Assembly (NCBI GenBank): GCA_002700465.1
Contig: PADT01000060.1
Coordinates: forward strand, 1 to 38,019
DNA length: 38,019 nucleotides
Origin: Flavobacteriaceae bacterium
Lineage (GTDB): Bacteria; Bacteroidota; Bacteroidia; Flavobacteriales; Flavobacteriaceae
Direction of reading: 5' to 3'
A program made the position numbers and the translations under genes. This document shows, piece by piece, positions 25,613-34,276 of this stretch. How positions within the stretch are numbered: position 1 is the stretch's first letter; every line of letters starts with the position of its first letter. The notes beneath the pieces were generated by a model. It searched no databases, had not been told where the DNA came from, and saw only the letters and a list, made by a program, of their open reading frames with translations.

Positions 25613-27001
25613 ATGAAAGATAATTTTCAAGATTTTTTTTCTGATTCAATTATTAAATTTGAATCAATGATAAAGAGTAATAAATTTTTATTTTTTGATA
25701 CAGATGAATTTGAATCAATAATAATTTATTATCTCGAATCTGGCAACAGCTCAATGGCTAGTAAAGCTATAAAAATGGCAGTTGAACAGTATCCAAATAA
25801 TACATCCATTTTACTTTTAAAAGTTGAAGCCTTGATATTTGAAGATAAAATTGAAGAAGCAGAAAAAATAATTGACTCTTTACTTGAACTCGACAAAAGT
25901 AATTCTGAAATAATAATTCAAAAATCCAGAATTCTTTCCAAAAGAAAAAAACACTCTGAATCTATAAATCTTCTCAAAAAAATCAATAAAGATTGTGAGT
26001 TTTATAGTGATTCCTTAATAATGAAAGGAAAAGAATATCTTTTTATGGATGATTTTAAAAATGCAAAAGATAAGTTTATTGAACACATAAGAGATTTCGA
26101 GTTAGATTATGCGGTTTTAAATAATCTACTCTATTGTTTTGATACATTAGGAAATACAGATGACACAATTAATTATTTAAATGATTTTTTAGAACAAAAT
26201 CCCTATTGCGAAGTTGCGTGGCATCAACTAGGTAAACAATATTTTAAAAAAGAACTTTTTAAAGAAGCCTTGACTGCATTTGATTTTGCTATAATTTCTG
26301 ATGATTCTTTTGTAGGAGCCTATTTAGAAATGGGTAAAGTTCTTGAAAAGCTTAATAAAATAAATCAAGCAATAGAACAATACGAAATTGTAACTAAAAT
26401 TGACGATCCAAATCCTTTTGCATTGTATCGAATAGGTTGTTGTCACAACAAATTAGGCAATACCGAATTAGCAAGTTCTTTTTTTAATAAAACTGTTGTT
26501 GAAGATCCTATACATGAAAATGCTTGGATGTCATTGGCCACTATACATTATAAACAAAAAGATTATTTAGAAGCTAAGAATCACTTGATTAAAGCAATTG
26601 AAATTGATTCTGAAAACATAAAATACTGGGAATTATATTGCAAAATCAATCTAGACATAAATAATAATGAAGAAGTTGAAATTTCATTTAAAGAGATTTT
26701 ATCTTTAGGAAGTTTAAGCCTTAGTACTTTAATATTTTTAACTAAAACATTAACTCAAATTCCATTTAACGAAACTCTATCTAGAGAATTTTTAGTTAAA
26801 ATTGAAGCTCTTCCAAATTCATTGTTAAGTGAAAAAAAATATCTTAGTTATATAATTCTTCACAACTCAAATCAGATAAATAAAGCTAACATCAGTTTAA
26901 AAGAAGCTTATTTTCACAACCCTGCAATTTATGATTACTTCAAAGACATTTTTCCAACTATTCCACAACTAGATGTCTTAAAAAACATGAAAGTAAATTA
27001 A
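25613..27001 (+). CDS. Tetratricopeptide-repeat protein
   Basis: A 462-residue soluble protein made almost wholly of about ten 34-residue helix pairs. Repeat-like segments include AWHQLGKQYFKKELFKEALT (about 202-221), AYLEMGKVLEKLNKINQAIE, ALYRIGCCHNKLGNTELASS and AWMSLATIHYKQKDYLEAKN, each with the W/Y, L/I, G/A-Y pattern at the TPR positions. No signal peptide. TPR proteins bridge protein partners; the partner is unknown. Part of the purA-to-DUF349 plus-strand series, with a 65-nt gap before it. TATCTTTA at 25596-25603 resembles a -7 box with one mismatch. Confidence 0.9.
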   Translation: MKDNFQDFFSDSIIKFESMIKSNKFLFFDTDEFESIIIYYLESGNSSMASKAIKMAVEQYPNNTSILLLKVEALIFEDKIEEAEKIIDSLLELDKSNSEIIIQKSRILSKRKKHSESINLLKKINKDCEFYSDSLIMKGKEYLFMDDFKNAKDKFIEHIRDFELDYAVLNNLLYCFDTLGNTDDTINYLNDFLEQNPYCEVAWHQLGKQYFKKELFKEALTAFDFAIISDDSFVGAYLEMGKVLEKLNKINQAIEQYEIVTKIDDPNPFALYRIGCCHNKLGNTELASSFFNKTVVEDPIHENAWMSLATIHYKQKDYLEAKNHLIKAIEIDSENIKYWELYCKINLDINNNEEVEISFKEILSLGSLSLSTLIFLTKTLTQIPFNETLSREFLVKIEALPNSLLSEKKYLSYIILHNSNQINKANISLKEAYFHNPAIYDYFKDIFPTIPQLDVLKNMKVN

Positions 27002-27032
27002 ATTTTAAGTATTTTATATTAATTTTATTGTA

Positions 27033-27980
27033 ATGAAAAATTCTATTTTTTCAAATTTTATTATATTAATTAAAGGAATGTGTATGGGAATTGCCGACAT
27101 TGTTCCTGGTGTTTCTGGTGGAACAATTGCTATAATTACTGGAGTTTACGAAGAATTATTAAAAACTATAAATAAATTTGACTTTAAAATATTAAATGAC
27201 TTAAAAAACAGAAGATTTAAATTAGTTTGGGAATCTTATAATTTAAATTTTATATTTTTTTTAGGATTTGGAATTTTATCAAGTATTGTAATACTAAGTC
27301 ATTTTATAATAATATTGTTAAATGAATTTCCTATTGCGATTTGGTCATTATTTCTTGGATTAATTTCTTCGAGTATCATATTTTTATTCAAAACTACATC
27401 TAAATTAAATTTTAAAAACTCAAAATATTTCATTCCATTTCAGTTATATTTTTTAATTATTGGGATGTTTACTGCTGTTTACATTCAAACACTAAACTCT
27501 GGCAATGTTGAAGTTAACTCTTTGTACTTATTTTTTTGTGGAATGGTTAGTATAACGGCTATGCTTCTTCCAGGCGTTTCTGGAGCTTATATTTTAGTTT
27601 TATTGGGTGCTTATGAAACTATGTTGATTACACTAAGAGAAATTAGCAAATTTAACTCAGATTATTTTCTAAATTTTATTTCATTTGCTTTTGGAGCTTT
27701 ATTGAGTGTTAAATTATTTTCTAAAATATTAACATGGTCATATAAAAATTATAAAGATAACACACTTTTTTGCCTAATTGGCTTTATGATTGGATCTCTA
27801 CCGACATTATGGCCTTGGAAGAAAAATAATGATTCCGAATTTTTTGTAGATAAATTATATATTCCTAAAAATTATTTTAATGATTCAGAATTTAATGAAG
27901 GTATATTATTTTTTACAATTGGAGTAATGTCAGTTCTACTTTTAGAATTCATTTCAAATAAAAATGAAAAAAAGAGATAA
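27033..27980 (+). CDS. DUF368 membrane protein (candidate polyprenyl-phosphate transporter), copy 1
   Basis: A 315-residue integral membrane protein of the DUF368 family, about eight to ten helices. It has the twin family motifs DIVPGVSGGTIAIITGVYE (about 21-39) and LLPGVSGAYILVLLGAYE (about 178-195), which look like an internal repeat. DUF368 proteins were recently linked to return of undecaprenyl phosphate across the inner membrane, so this is a plausible recycler of the lipid carrier for wall and envelope glycans. Overlaps the second copy by 17 nt, so both are translated from one message. Confidence 0.9.
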   Translation: MKNSIFSNFIILIKGMCMGIADIVPGVSGGTIAIITGVYEELLKTINKFDFKILNDLKNRRFKLVWESYNLNFIFFLGFGILSSIVILSHFIIILLNEFPIAIWSLFLGLISSSIIFLFKTTSKLNFKNSKYFIPFQLYFLIIGMFTAVYIQTLNSGNVEVNSLYLFFCGMVSITAMLLPGVSGAYILVLLGAYETMLITLREISKFNSDYFLNFISFAFGALLSVKLFSKILTWSYKNYKDNTLFCLIGFMIGSLPTLWPWKKNNDSEFFVDKLYIPKNYFNDSEFNEGILFFTIGVMSVLLLEFISNKNEKKR

Positions 27981-28923
27981 TACGTTTTATATAGTTCTAT
28001 TAATTAAAAGCATATTAATGGGTACTGTAAATAAGTTACCAGGTGTTTCTGGTGGGCTAGTTGCACTTTTAACTGGGTTTTATATAGAAATGATAAACTC
28101 TTTAAGGAAAATTAATTTAAAAATAATCCCCTTAATCTTTAAATTAAATTTTTCGAAAATAAATAAAAACTATAATGGATTATTTTTATTTATTATTCTA
28201 ACTGGAATTGTGATTAGTTATTTCACAACTTCAAAATTATTAGATTTTTTATTTAATAATTATGAGCTTTTTGTTTGGTCAGCTTTTTTTGGAATGATAT
28301 TAGCCTCAAATTTTATTTTAATTCAAAATTTAAAAAATTGGGATTTTAATTCATTTATTCCAATAATTTCAGGATTAATATTAGGTTTAATTATTAGCTT
28401 CACAGATCCAATCGAAGAAAATAAAAACTTAATGTTTATTTTCTTTTGTGGCTTTATAAGTGTTAGCGGAATGATTATTCCTGGACTTTCTGGATCGTTT
28501 TTACTAATATTGTTGGGTAATTATAAACTATTATTAATTGACTCAGTAAATTCGCTTTATAATTCATTGCTAATTTTAATAGGAATTGAATCTAATATTT
28601 CACATAATCTTGAACTTTTAAAAATTGTTTTAGTATTTACTTTGGGATCTATTTTAGGATTAATTTTACTTTCAAATTTTCTAAGTTATTTAATAAGAAA
28701 ACATGAGGAAACAGTAAATCAATTTATAATTGGTTTTGTATTTGGATCTTTAATAATATTATGGCCATGGAACCATGCTATTGAAGAATCATTAATAAAT
28801 GATAATTTAGATATAACTTTTCCTAAATTGACTGAAATAACAAATATTATTTCTATAATATGGATTTGCATTGGATTAATAACAGTTTTAAGTATAAACA
28901 ACTATGTTAAAAAAAAAAACTAA
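27964..28923 (+). CDS. DUF368 membrane protein, copy 2
   Basis: A 319-residue DUF368 protein. Motifs KLPGVSGGLVALLTGFYIE (about 20-38) and IIPGLSGSFLLILLGNYK (about 172-189) match copy 1 in place and form, but the rest is strongly diverged, so the tandem is an old duplication. In copy 1 the first motif is preceded by acidic ADIVPG; here it is NKLPG, a charge change at a conserved site. The gene starts inside the end of copy 1 and overlaps aroE by 20 nt. The pair may form a heterodimer or handle different carrier lipids (inference). Confidence 0.9.
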   Translation: MKKRDNTFYIVLLIKSILMGTVNKLPGVSGGLVALLTGFYIEMINSLRKINLKIIPLIFKLNFSKINKNYNGLFLFIILTGIVISYFTTSKLLDFLFNNYELFVWSAFFGMILASNFILIQNLKNWDFNSFIPIISGLILGLIISFTDPIEENKNLMFIFFCGFISVSGMIIPGLSGSFLLILLGNYKLLLIDSVNSLYNSLLILIGIESNISHNLELLKIVLVFTLGSILGLILLSNFLSYLIRKHEETVNQFIIGFVFGSLIILWPWNHAIEESLINDNLDITFPKLTEITNIISIIWICIGLITVLSINNYVKKKN

Positions 28924-29644
28924 GTACGGACTAATTGGTAAGAATATTAATTATTCGTTTTCAAAAAAATTTTTTAATGATAAGTTTATAAAAGAGAACA
29001 TCAGTGATTGCTCATATGAAAATTATGATTTAAAATCTATAAAAGAATTTGGTTCCGTTATAAAAGACAAATCAATAAAAGGGTTTAATGTTACAATACC
29101 ATATAAAAAAGAAATAATAGATTTTATTGATGAAATTGATCCAATAGCAAAAAACATTGGAGCAATCAACACATTAAAAATTAATGATAGAAAAATAATT
29201 AAGGGATACAATACCGATTATTTAGGATTCATAAGTTCAATACAACACTTGATTTTTGATCAAAAAAATGCTTTAGTATTAGGAACTGGAGGAGCTTCAA
29301 AAGCAATAATATATGGTCTAAATTCTATGGGAATAAAATCAACTAATGTTTCAAGAAAAAAAACAAGAGGCACAGTTAGATATGAGGATTTAAATGAGGA
29401 AATAATTAAAGAGAATAGAATCATAGTTAATTGTACCCCTATAGGAACTTTTCCAAAAATTGAAGAATCTCCTAAAATACCATTTGAATTTTTAACATCA
29501 AATCACTTATGTTACGATTTAATTTATAATCCTGAAAAAACAAAATTTTTAAAAGAAAGTGAAAAAATGGGAGCAACAATTGTAAACGGAAAAAAAATGT
29601 TAGAAAATCAAGCCAATGAAAGTTGGAAGATTTGGAATAGTTAA
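28904..29644 (+). CDS. aroE: Shikimate dehydrogenase
   Basis: A 246-residue shikimate dehydrogenase, the NADPH-dependent step from dehydroshikimate to shikimate in aromatic amino-acid synthesis. Shikimate-binding S18 and S20 are in NYSFS, catalytic K68 in NVTIPYKKE, D105 in GYNTDYLGF, the dinucleotide loop is GTGGASKA (127-134), and the NCTPIGTFP block follows. On the short side of the family but complete, as common in Flavobacteria. Start ATG at 28904 lies within the end of DUF368 copy 2. Confidence 0.95.
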   Translation: MLKKKTKYGLIGKNINYSFSKKFFNDKFIKENISDCSYENYDLKSIKEFGSVIKDKSIKGFNVTIPYKKEIIDFIDEIDPIAKNIGAINTLKINDRKIIKGYNTDYLGFISSIQHLIFDQKNALVLGTGGASKAIIYGLNSMGIKSTNVSRKKTRGTVRYEDLNEEIIKENRIIVNCTPIGTFPKIEESPKIPFEFLTSNHLCYDLIYNPEKTKFLKESEKMGATIVNGKKMLENQANESWKIWNS

Positions 29645-29672
29645 ATAAAAAAAGTTAACTTAAGTAAAAAAA

Positions 29673-31085
29673 TTGAATCCCTTGAAACTAAGTCAAAAAA
29701 ATTTAGATGATAATTTAAAAGAAAAAGAACTTTTAATTGAAAAATTAAAAGAGTTGTTAGTTGTAGAGGGATCAATAAATGATAAATATAATGAGTTTAA
29801 AAAATTGCAAAATTCATGGTTCAAAATAGGAATTGTACCTAGATCACAAAATTTGATAATATGGAATAATTTTCAACACCATATTAAAAATTTCTATGAT
29901 TATTTACATTTAAACAGAAAGTTCAAAGAGATAGATCTAGAGCACAATTTAAAAGAAAAAGAAAAAATAATTATCAGCGCAAAAAGATTGGTAAATAGTA
30001 ATGATCAATATAAAGCGTTTAGAGATTTTGAAAGGCTTAAAAAAAGATGGAAATTTGAATTAGGACCAGTAAAAAAGGAACATAAAGAAACTTTAGAAAA
30101 GGAAATAAAAAATCTTGAGGATATCTTAAATAATAAAAGAAAGGAATTTGAATTAAATAAAGACACAATATTAAATGCTAATTTCAATACAAAAGAAAAT
30201 TTAATAAAAGAAATTGAAAAGTTATATCAAACAGAATCTAAGTCAATAAAAGAATGGCAAGAAAAAATTAAAACTTTCGATTCTATTAAAAAAAACATAG
30301 AACTTACAGGTCCAATTCCCAGAAAATTAAAAAAATCTTTTTGGAATAATTATAAAAAAATAGTAAGAGAGTTTTATGCAACTAAAAACATTTTTTTTAA
30401 AAAAATTAAAAAACTCTATTCAGAAAATCTTAAAAAACAAGATTCATTGATTAACGAAATAATAGAAATTTCCTCTAAAAATGATTTAGAAAAAGAAAGA
30501 CAAAATGTTATTTCAATTCAAAAAAAATGGAAACTGATCAAGCCTGTTCCATACAAAGCAAATGAGAAAAATTGGAAAAATTTCAAAAATAGTTGTGACA
30601 TTTATTTCCAAAAAATTTCACAAAAGAAAAACTTAAAAACAAAAGAAAATAAAGAATCGGAAATAATACAAGAGAAATTAATAAAAGATGTTGAAAATTT
30701 CAGCGGAGAATTAGTTGACTTAGAAAATATTTTTGAAAAATATTTGTCAAACATTAATATAAATTCAGGAAAAGAAAAAATATTTTTTGATAAAATTAAA
30801 ACTCAATTTATAAAATTAGGCCTTAATGAAGAAGAGTCTCAAAATAAACTAAGTGAGATGAAATCTAAGTTCATGAGTAACGATCAAAAACAATCTGAAG
30901 TTTTTAAACTAAATTTAAAATTAGATAAGCTAAAAAAAGATTTAACACAGCAAGAAAATAATCTTTTATTCTTTAATGATAAATCTAAAGAAAATAAACT
31001 GTTAAAAACAGTTCATCTAAAAATTAAAAAACAACAATTAGAAATTGAAAAACTAATAACTGAAAAAAAAGATTTATTAAAATAA
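29673..31085 (+). CDS. DUF349-domain protein
   Basis: A 470-residue, very Lys-rich helical protein made of DUF349 units. Each unit contains a W-K-x-G/P-P pattern: SWFKIGIVPRSQNLIIWNNF (about 48-67), RWKFELGPVKKE, IELTGPIPRKLKKSFWNNY and KWKLIKPVPYKANEKNW. The C-terminal third is coiled coil. Family members are Bacteroidota proteins without known function; a nucleic-acid-binding role is possible given the charge. Starts with TTG at 29673. The stop codon sits back to back with that of mazG on the other strand. Confidence 0.88.
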   Translation: MNPLKLSQKNLDDNLKEKELLIEKLKELLVVEGSINDKYNEFKKLQNSWFKIGIVPRSQNLIIWNNFQHHIKNFYDYLHLNRKFKEIDLEHNLKEKEKIIISAKRLVNSNDQYKAFRDFERLKKRWKFELGPVKKEHKETLEKEIKNLEDILNNKRKEFELNKDTILNANFNTKENLIKEIEKLYQTESKSIKEWQEKIKTFDSIKKNIELTGPIPRKLKKSFWNNYKKIVREFYATKNIFFKKIKKLYSENLKKQDSLINEIIEISSKNDLEKERQNVISIQKKWKLIKPVPYKANEKNWKNFKNSCDIYFQKISQKKNLKTKENKESEIIQEKLIKDVENFSGELVDLENIFEKYLSNININSGKEKIFFDKIKTQFIKLGLNEEESQNKLSEMKSKFMSNDQKQSEVFKLNLKLDKLKKDLTQQENNLLFFNDKSKENKLLKTVHLKIKKQQLEIEKLITEKKDLLK

Positions 31086-31850
31086 TTATTTTAAACTGTT
31101 CCAATAATTAAGTATTTCAGTTGATGAAAGATTATCAAATTCAAGGTTCTTTTTCCTTAATTTTATTTCCATTTCTTTAAATCTTTTAGAAAACTTTTTA
31201 TTTGTTTTTTCAAGAGCATTTTCCGAATTGATTCCTAAATATCTTCCGTAATTAATAATAGAAAAAAGAAAATCTCCAAATTCTTCTTCAATTTTTTTTT
31301 GATCAGAATTTTGAATTTCAAAACTTAGTTCATTAAACTCTTCAATTACCTTATTCTTACAATTGCGAACAGAATCCCATTTAAAACCTGCATTAGAAAC
31401 TTTGTCTTGAATTCTTAAGGTTTTTATTAAAGAAGGTAGAGTTTTTGGGACACCTGAAAGAATACTATCACGTCCTTCATTTAGCTTTAATTTTTCCCAA
31501 TTTTTTTTCACTTGTTCTTTAGAAATGTTTTCTTTATTTTGATAAACATGAGGGTGTCTAAGTATTAACTTTTTAGAAATTGATTCAACAACGTCATTAA
31601 AATCAAACTTATTTTTTTCACTAGCAATTTTTGAATAAAATATAATATGTAGAAGTAAGTCGCCTAATTCATTTTTAATTTCATCATAATCATTATCATT
31701 AATAGCGTCAACTAGTTCAAATGTTTCTTCAATTGTTAAGATTTTTAAAGAATTCATTGTTTGTTCTTTATCCCACGGGCATTCAACTCTTAATTCATCC
31801 ATTATCTTTAAAAGCCCGTCAATTGAATATAGATTTTTAGATTTTTTCAT
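31086..31850 (-). CDS. mazG: Nucleoside triphosphate pyrophosphohydrolase MazG
   Basis: A 254-residue MazG with two MazG domains. The first (about 8-110) has ECPWDKEQT, the acidic helix EETFELVDAI and ELGDLLLHIIFYS; the second (about 150-240) has KVIEEFNELSFEI and EEFGDFLFSIINYGRY. Conserved acidic residues bind Mg2+, and the enzyme hydrolyses NTPs to NMPs, cleaning up non-standard nucleotides and tuning starvation response. It overlaps def by 4 nt and is last in the ruvX-def-mazG unit. Lies next to DUF349 in convergent order. Confidence 0.95.
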   Translation of the reverse strand: MKKSKNLYSIDGLLKIMDELRVECPWDKEQTMNSLKILTIEETFELVDAINDNDYDEIKNELGDLLLHIIFYSKIASEKNKFDFNDVVESISKKLILRHPHVYQNKENISKEQVKKNWEKLKLNEGRDSILSGVPKTLPSLIKTLRIQDKVSNAGFKWDSVRNCKNKVIEEFNELSFEIQNSDQKKIEEEFGDFLFSIINYGRYLGINSENALEKTNKKFSKRFKEMEIKLRKKNLEFDNLSSTEILNYWNSLK

Positions 31851-32425
31851 TTTTTATAAAATGACATTAAATAGTCAGATTTAATATTACCTTTTGAAAT
31901 ATTATTTAATTTGCCTTTTATGAGTTTTTTCTTAAAAGTGCTCAACTTATCAGTAAATAAAACACCTTCAATATGATCAAATTCATGCTGAACTACTCGA
32001 GCTCTTAATCCATCAAGTTCTAACTCATGTTTATTAAAATTTTCATCATAATATTTAATTAATATTTCATTTTCCCTAACAACATCTTCTCTTACATCTG
32101 GGATACTTAAACATCCTTCATTAAATGTATTTAACTTTTCTGTTATTGGAATTAACTCTGGATTTATGAAAACTTTTTTAAAAGTAGAAAGCTTAATTCT
32201 TTCATCTTTATCAAGTTTTTCATCTTCAGAAAAAGGGGAAGCGTCTACAATAAACATTCTTATAGAAAGGCCTATTTGTGGTGCAGCTAATCCTACACCA
32301 CTTGATGCATACATTGTCTCCCACATATTAGAAATTAATTCACTTAATTTATTGTAGTTATCAGAGACATTTTCACATTTTTTTCTTAAAACAGGGTTTC
32401 CATATGCAATAATTGGTAAAATCAT
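31847..32425 (-). CDS. def: Peptide deformylase
   Basis: A 192-residue peptide deformylase with all three active-site motifs: GVGLAAPQIG (43-52), EGCLSIPD (103-110, metal ligand C105) and HEFDH (147-151, metal ligands H147 and H151, catalytic E148). It removes the formyl group from the start methionine of new proteins. A type-I-like enzyme with a short insert (about 62-82). Between ruvX (1-nt gap) and mazG (4-nt overlap), an order common in Bacteroidota. Confidence 0.97.
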   Translation of the reverse strand: MILPIIAYGNPVLRKKCENVSDNYNKLSELISNMWETMYASSGVGLAAPQIGLSIRMFIVDASPFSEDEKLDKDERIKLSTFKKVFINPELIPITEKLNTFNEGCLSIPDVREDVVRENEILIKYYDENFNKHELELDGLRARVVQHEFDHIEGVLFTDKLSTFKKKLIKGKLNNISKGNIKSDYLMSFYKK

Positions 32426-32426
32426 A

Positions 32427-32837
32427 TTAATTATTTTCTAAGTAAGATTGAAGTATAATGGTTGCGCTAATTTTATCAACCAATGATTTATTTCTTCTTT
32501 TAGTTTTATTAATTCCACTTTCTAGAATTACTTTTTTAGCAATAACTGAGGTAAAACGTTCATCATATCTGTCTAATTTAATCAAAGGGAAATTATTTTT
32601 TAAAATATTAATAAATTTTAATATTTCAACTTCAATATCAGAAGGCTGGTTATTTTTTTGTAATGGTTTTCCTATTACTATGGTATCAATTTTATTTTTG
32701 ATTGTTAAGTTCTTTAAAAAAGATAAAATATTTTCATTTGAAACTGTATCTAATCCTGATGCAATTATGTTTAAATCGTCGGTCATAGCTACACCTATTC
32801 TTTTTATTCCAAAATCTAAAGCAACTATTTTTGACAT
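32427..32837 (-). CDS. ruvX: Putative pre-16S rRNA nuclease / Holliday junction resolvase RuvX (YqgF)
   Basis: A 136-residue YqgF/RuvX RNase H-fold protein, normal size. It starts with ALDFGIKRIGVAMTD (catalytic D8), followed by IDTIVIGKPLQKNNQPSD, YDERFTSVIAK and a C-terminal DKISATIILQSYLEN (acidic catalytic D). The family is linked to 16S rRNA 5' maturation and was earlier named as a Holliday junction resolvase. First gene of the ruvX-def-mazG unit. TAACTTTG, a full -7 box, lies just 4 nt before the ATG (32842-32849), which would give a leaderless message. Confidence 0.94.
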   Translation of the reverse strand: MSKIVALDFGIKRIGVAMTDDLNIIASGLDTVSNENILSFLKNLTIKNKIDTIVIGKPLQKNNQPSDIEVEILKFINILKNNFPLIKLDRYDERFTSVIAKKVILESGINKTKRRNKSLVDKISATIILQSYLENN

Positions 32838-32841
32838 ATTT

Positions 32842-32849
32842 CAAAGTTA
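32842..32849 (-). promoter_or_regulatory. -7 box at the start of ruvX (leaderless?)
   Basis: The minus strand reads TAACTTTG, a full TAnnTTTG match, but only 4 nt before the ATG at 32837. If used, transcription would start at or near the ATG. A chance match is possible, since no -33 TTG is seen. Confidence 0.35.
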
Positions 32850-32901
32850 AATCATTAATAATTAAGGTTAAAATTCTTTAAACTATTTATTATTATCAAC
32901 G

Positions 32902-32909
32902 TATATTTG
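32902..32909 (+). promoter_or_regulatory. -7 box just upstream of dapD
   Basis: TATATTTG is a full TAnnTTTG match 11 nt before the GTG start at 32921, predicting a leader of only about 5 nt. A -33 TTA (one base off TTG) lies 21 nt upstream at 32878-32880. Confidence 0.45.
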
Positions 32910-32920
32910 AAAAAAAAACT

Positions 32921-33727
32921 GTGAAAAATATAATTGAATCTGCCTGGGAAAATAGATCTCTTTTAAAAGATGTAAAAACTATAAATGCAATACGTTCTGT
33001 AATTAAAGATTTAGATAATGGAGTAATTAGAGTAGCAGAACCCACTAACAAGGGCTGGAAGGTAAATACATGGGTTAAAAAAGCTGTTGTTTTATATTTT
33101 CCAATTCAAGAAATGAACACAATTGAAGTGGGACCATTAGAATTTCACGATAAAATACCCTTAAAAAAAAATTATAAAGAAAAAGGTATTAGAGTAGTAC
33201 CTCACGCTGTAGCAAGACATGGAGCATTCATAAGTAAGGGAGTTATTTTGATGCCGAGCTATGTAAATATTGGTGCTTACGTTGATAGCGGAACTATGGT
33301 AGATACTTGGGCAACAGTTGGTAGTTGTGCCCAAATTGGTAAAAATGTTCATTTAAGTGGTGGTGTGGGTATTGGTGGAGTTTTAGAGCCATTGCAAGCA
33401 GCACCAGTAATTATTGAAGATAATGCCTTTATTGGGTCTAGATGTATTGTTGTTGAAGGAGTTAAAGTTGGTAAAGAAGCTGTTTTGGGAGCCAACGTAG
33501 TATTAACGGGATCAACTAAAATTATTGATGTAACAGGCGAAATACCAGTCGAAACAAAGGGAGAAGTTCCTCCAAGATCAGTAGTTATCCCAGGTTCATA
33601 TACTAAAAAATTTAAAGCAGGAGATTTTCAGGTACCATGCGCATTAATAATTGGCAAAAGAAAAGAAAGTACTAATAAAAAAACATCTCTTAATGAGGCT
33701 TTAAGAGATTATAATGTTTCCGCATAA
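32921..33727 (+). CDS. dapD: Tetrahydrodipicolinate N-succinyltransferase
   Basis: A 268-residue DapD, the lysine/diaminopimelate step that puts a succinyl group on tetrahydrodipicolinate. It shows the N-terminal helical part (IIESAWENRSLLKD), PHAVARHGAFISKGVILMPS and the left-handed beta-helix of hexapeptide repeats (about 105-215: YVNIGAYVDSGTMVDTWATV, GGVGIGGVLEPLQ, AFIGSRCIVVEGVKVG). So the organism uses the succinylase route for cell-wall diaminopimelate. Start GTG at 32921. First gene of a plus-strand series with the threonylcarbamoyl-AMP synthase 5 nt later. Confidence 0.97.
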   Translation: MKNIIESAWENRSLLKDVKTINAIRSVIKDLDNGVIRVAEPTNKGWKVNTWVKKAVVLYFPIQEMNTIEVGPLEFHDKIPLKKNYKEKGIRVVPHAVARHGAFISKGVILMPSYVNIGAYVDSGTMVDTWATVGSCAQIGKNVHLSGGVGIGGVLEPLQAAPVIIEDNAFIGSRCIVVEGVKVGKEAVLGANVVLTGSTKIIDVTGEIPVETKGEVPPRSVVIPGSYTKKFKAGDFQVPCALIIGKRKESTNKKTSLNEALRDYNVSA

Positions 33728-33732
33728 TTCAA

Positions 33733-34275
33733 ATGAACTCTGAGATTTCAAAAGCTGTTGAATGTTTAAAAAAAGGCGGAATAATTATTTATCCCTCTGA
33801 TACGATTTGGGCTATAGGTTGCGATGCGACTAATTCTAAAGCAATTTCAAAAATTTTTAAAATAAAAAAAAGAGATTCAACACTGCCATTAATTTGTCTA
33901 ATGAACAATTATCAAATGTTAAATAAATACGTTGATATTTCTGACAAAATAAAAAATTTTTTACAACTTCAAAATAAACCCACAACCATAATTTATAATA
34001 AAATAAAAAAATTTAGTGTATACAAAGAGACAGTAGCTGTGAGAATCCCTAATGATCAATTTTGTCTTAAATTAATAAGTGAATTTAATAAGCCTATTAC
34101 ATCTACATCAGTCAATATTTCAGGAGATAACTTTCCAGAATTTTTTAATGAAATTAAAGATGAGATTTTGAATCAAATTGATTATTCTGTAAATTTAAAA
34201 AGGAACGAAAAACTTAAAACCCCTTCTCAAATCATTAAAATTGATGGAGATTCGTTCATCACCTTAAGGTCTTAG
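33733..34275 (+). CDS. tsaC: Threonylcarbamoyl-AMP synthase (YrdC/TsaC)
   Basis: A 180-residue protein consisting only of the YrdC domain: GGIIIYPSDTIWAIGCDATN (15-34), KIKKRDSTLPLICLM (KxR..K/P loop), VAVRIPNDQF and TSTSVNISGD. It makes threonylcarbamoyl-AMP, the donor for the t6A modification of tRNAs reading ANN codons. The shorter form, without the Sua5 C-terminal domain, is complete. Sits between dapD and the CCA-adding enzyme, both by a few nt. Confidence 0.92.
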   Translation: MNSEISKAVECLKKGGIIIYPSDTIWAIGCDATNSKAISKIFKIKKRDSTLPLICLMNNYQMLNKYVDISDKIKNFLQLQNKPTTIIYNKIKKFSVYKETVAVRIPNDQFCLKLISEFNKPITSTSVNISGDNFPEFFNEIKDEILNQIDYSVNLKRNEKLKTPSQIIKIDGDSFITLRS

Positions 34276-34276
34276 G

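Noticed and set aside
32458-32850. 130-residue open frame opposite ruvX
   Set aside because: Antisense of a clear RuvX gene; hydrophobic composition arises from the complement of Lys/Asn-rich coding sequence in AT-rich DNA.
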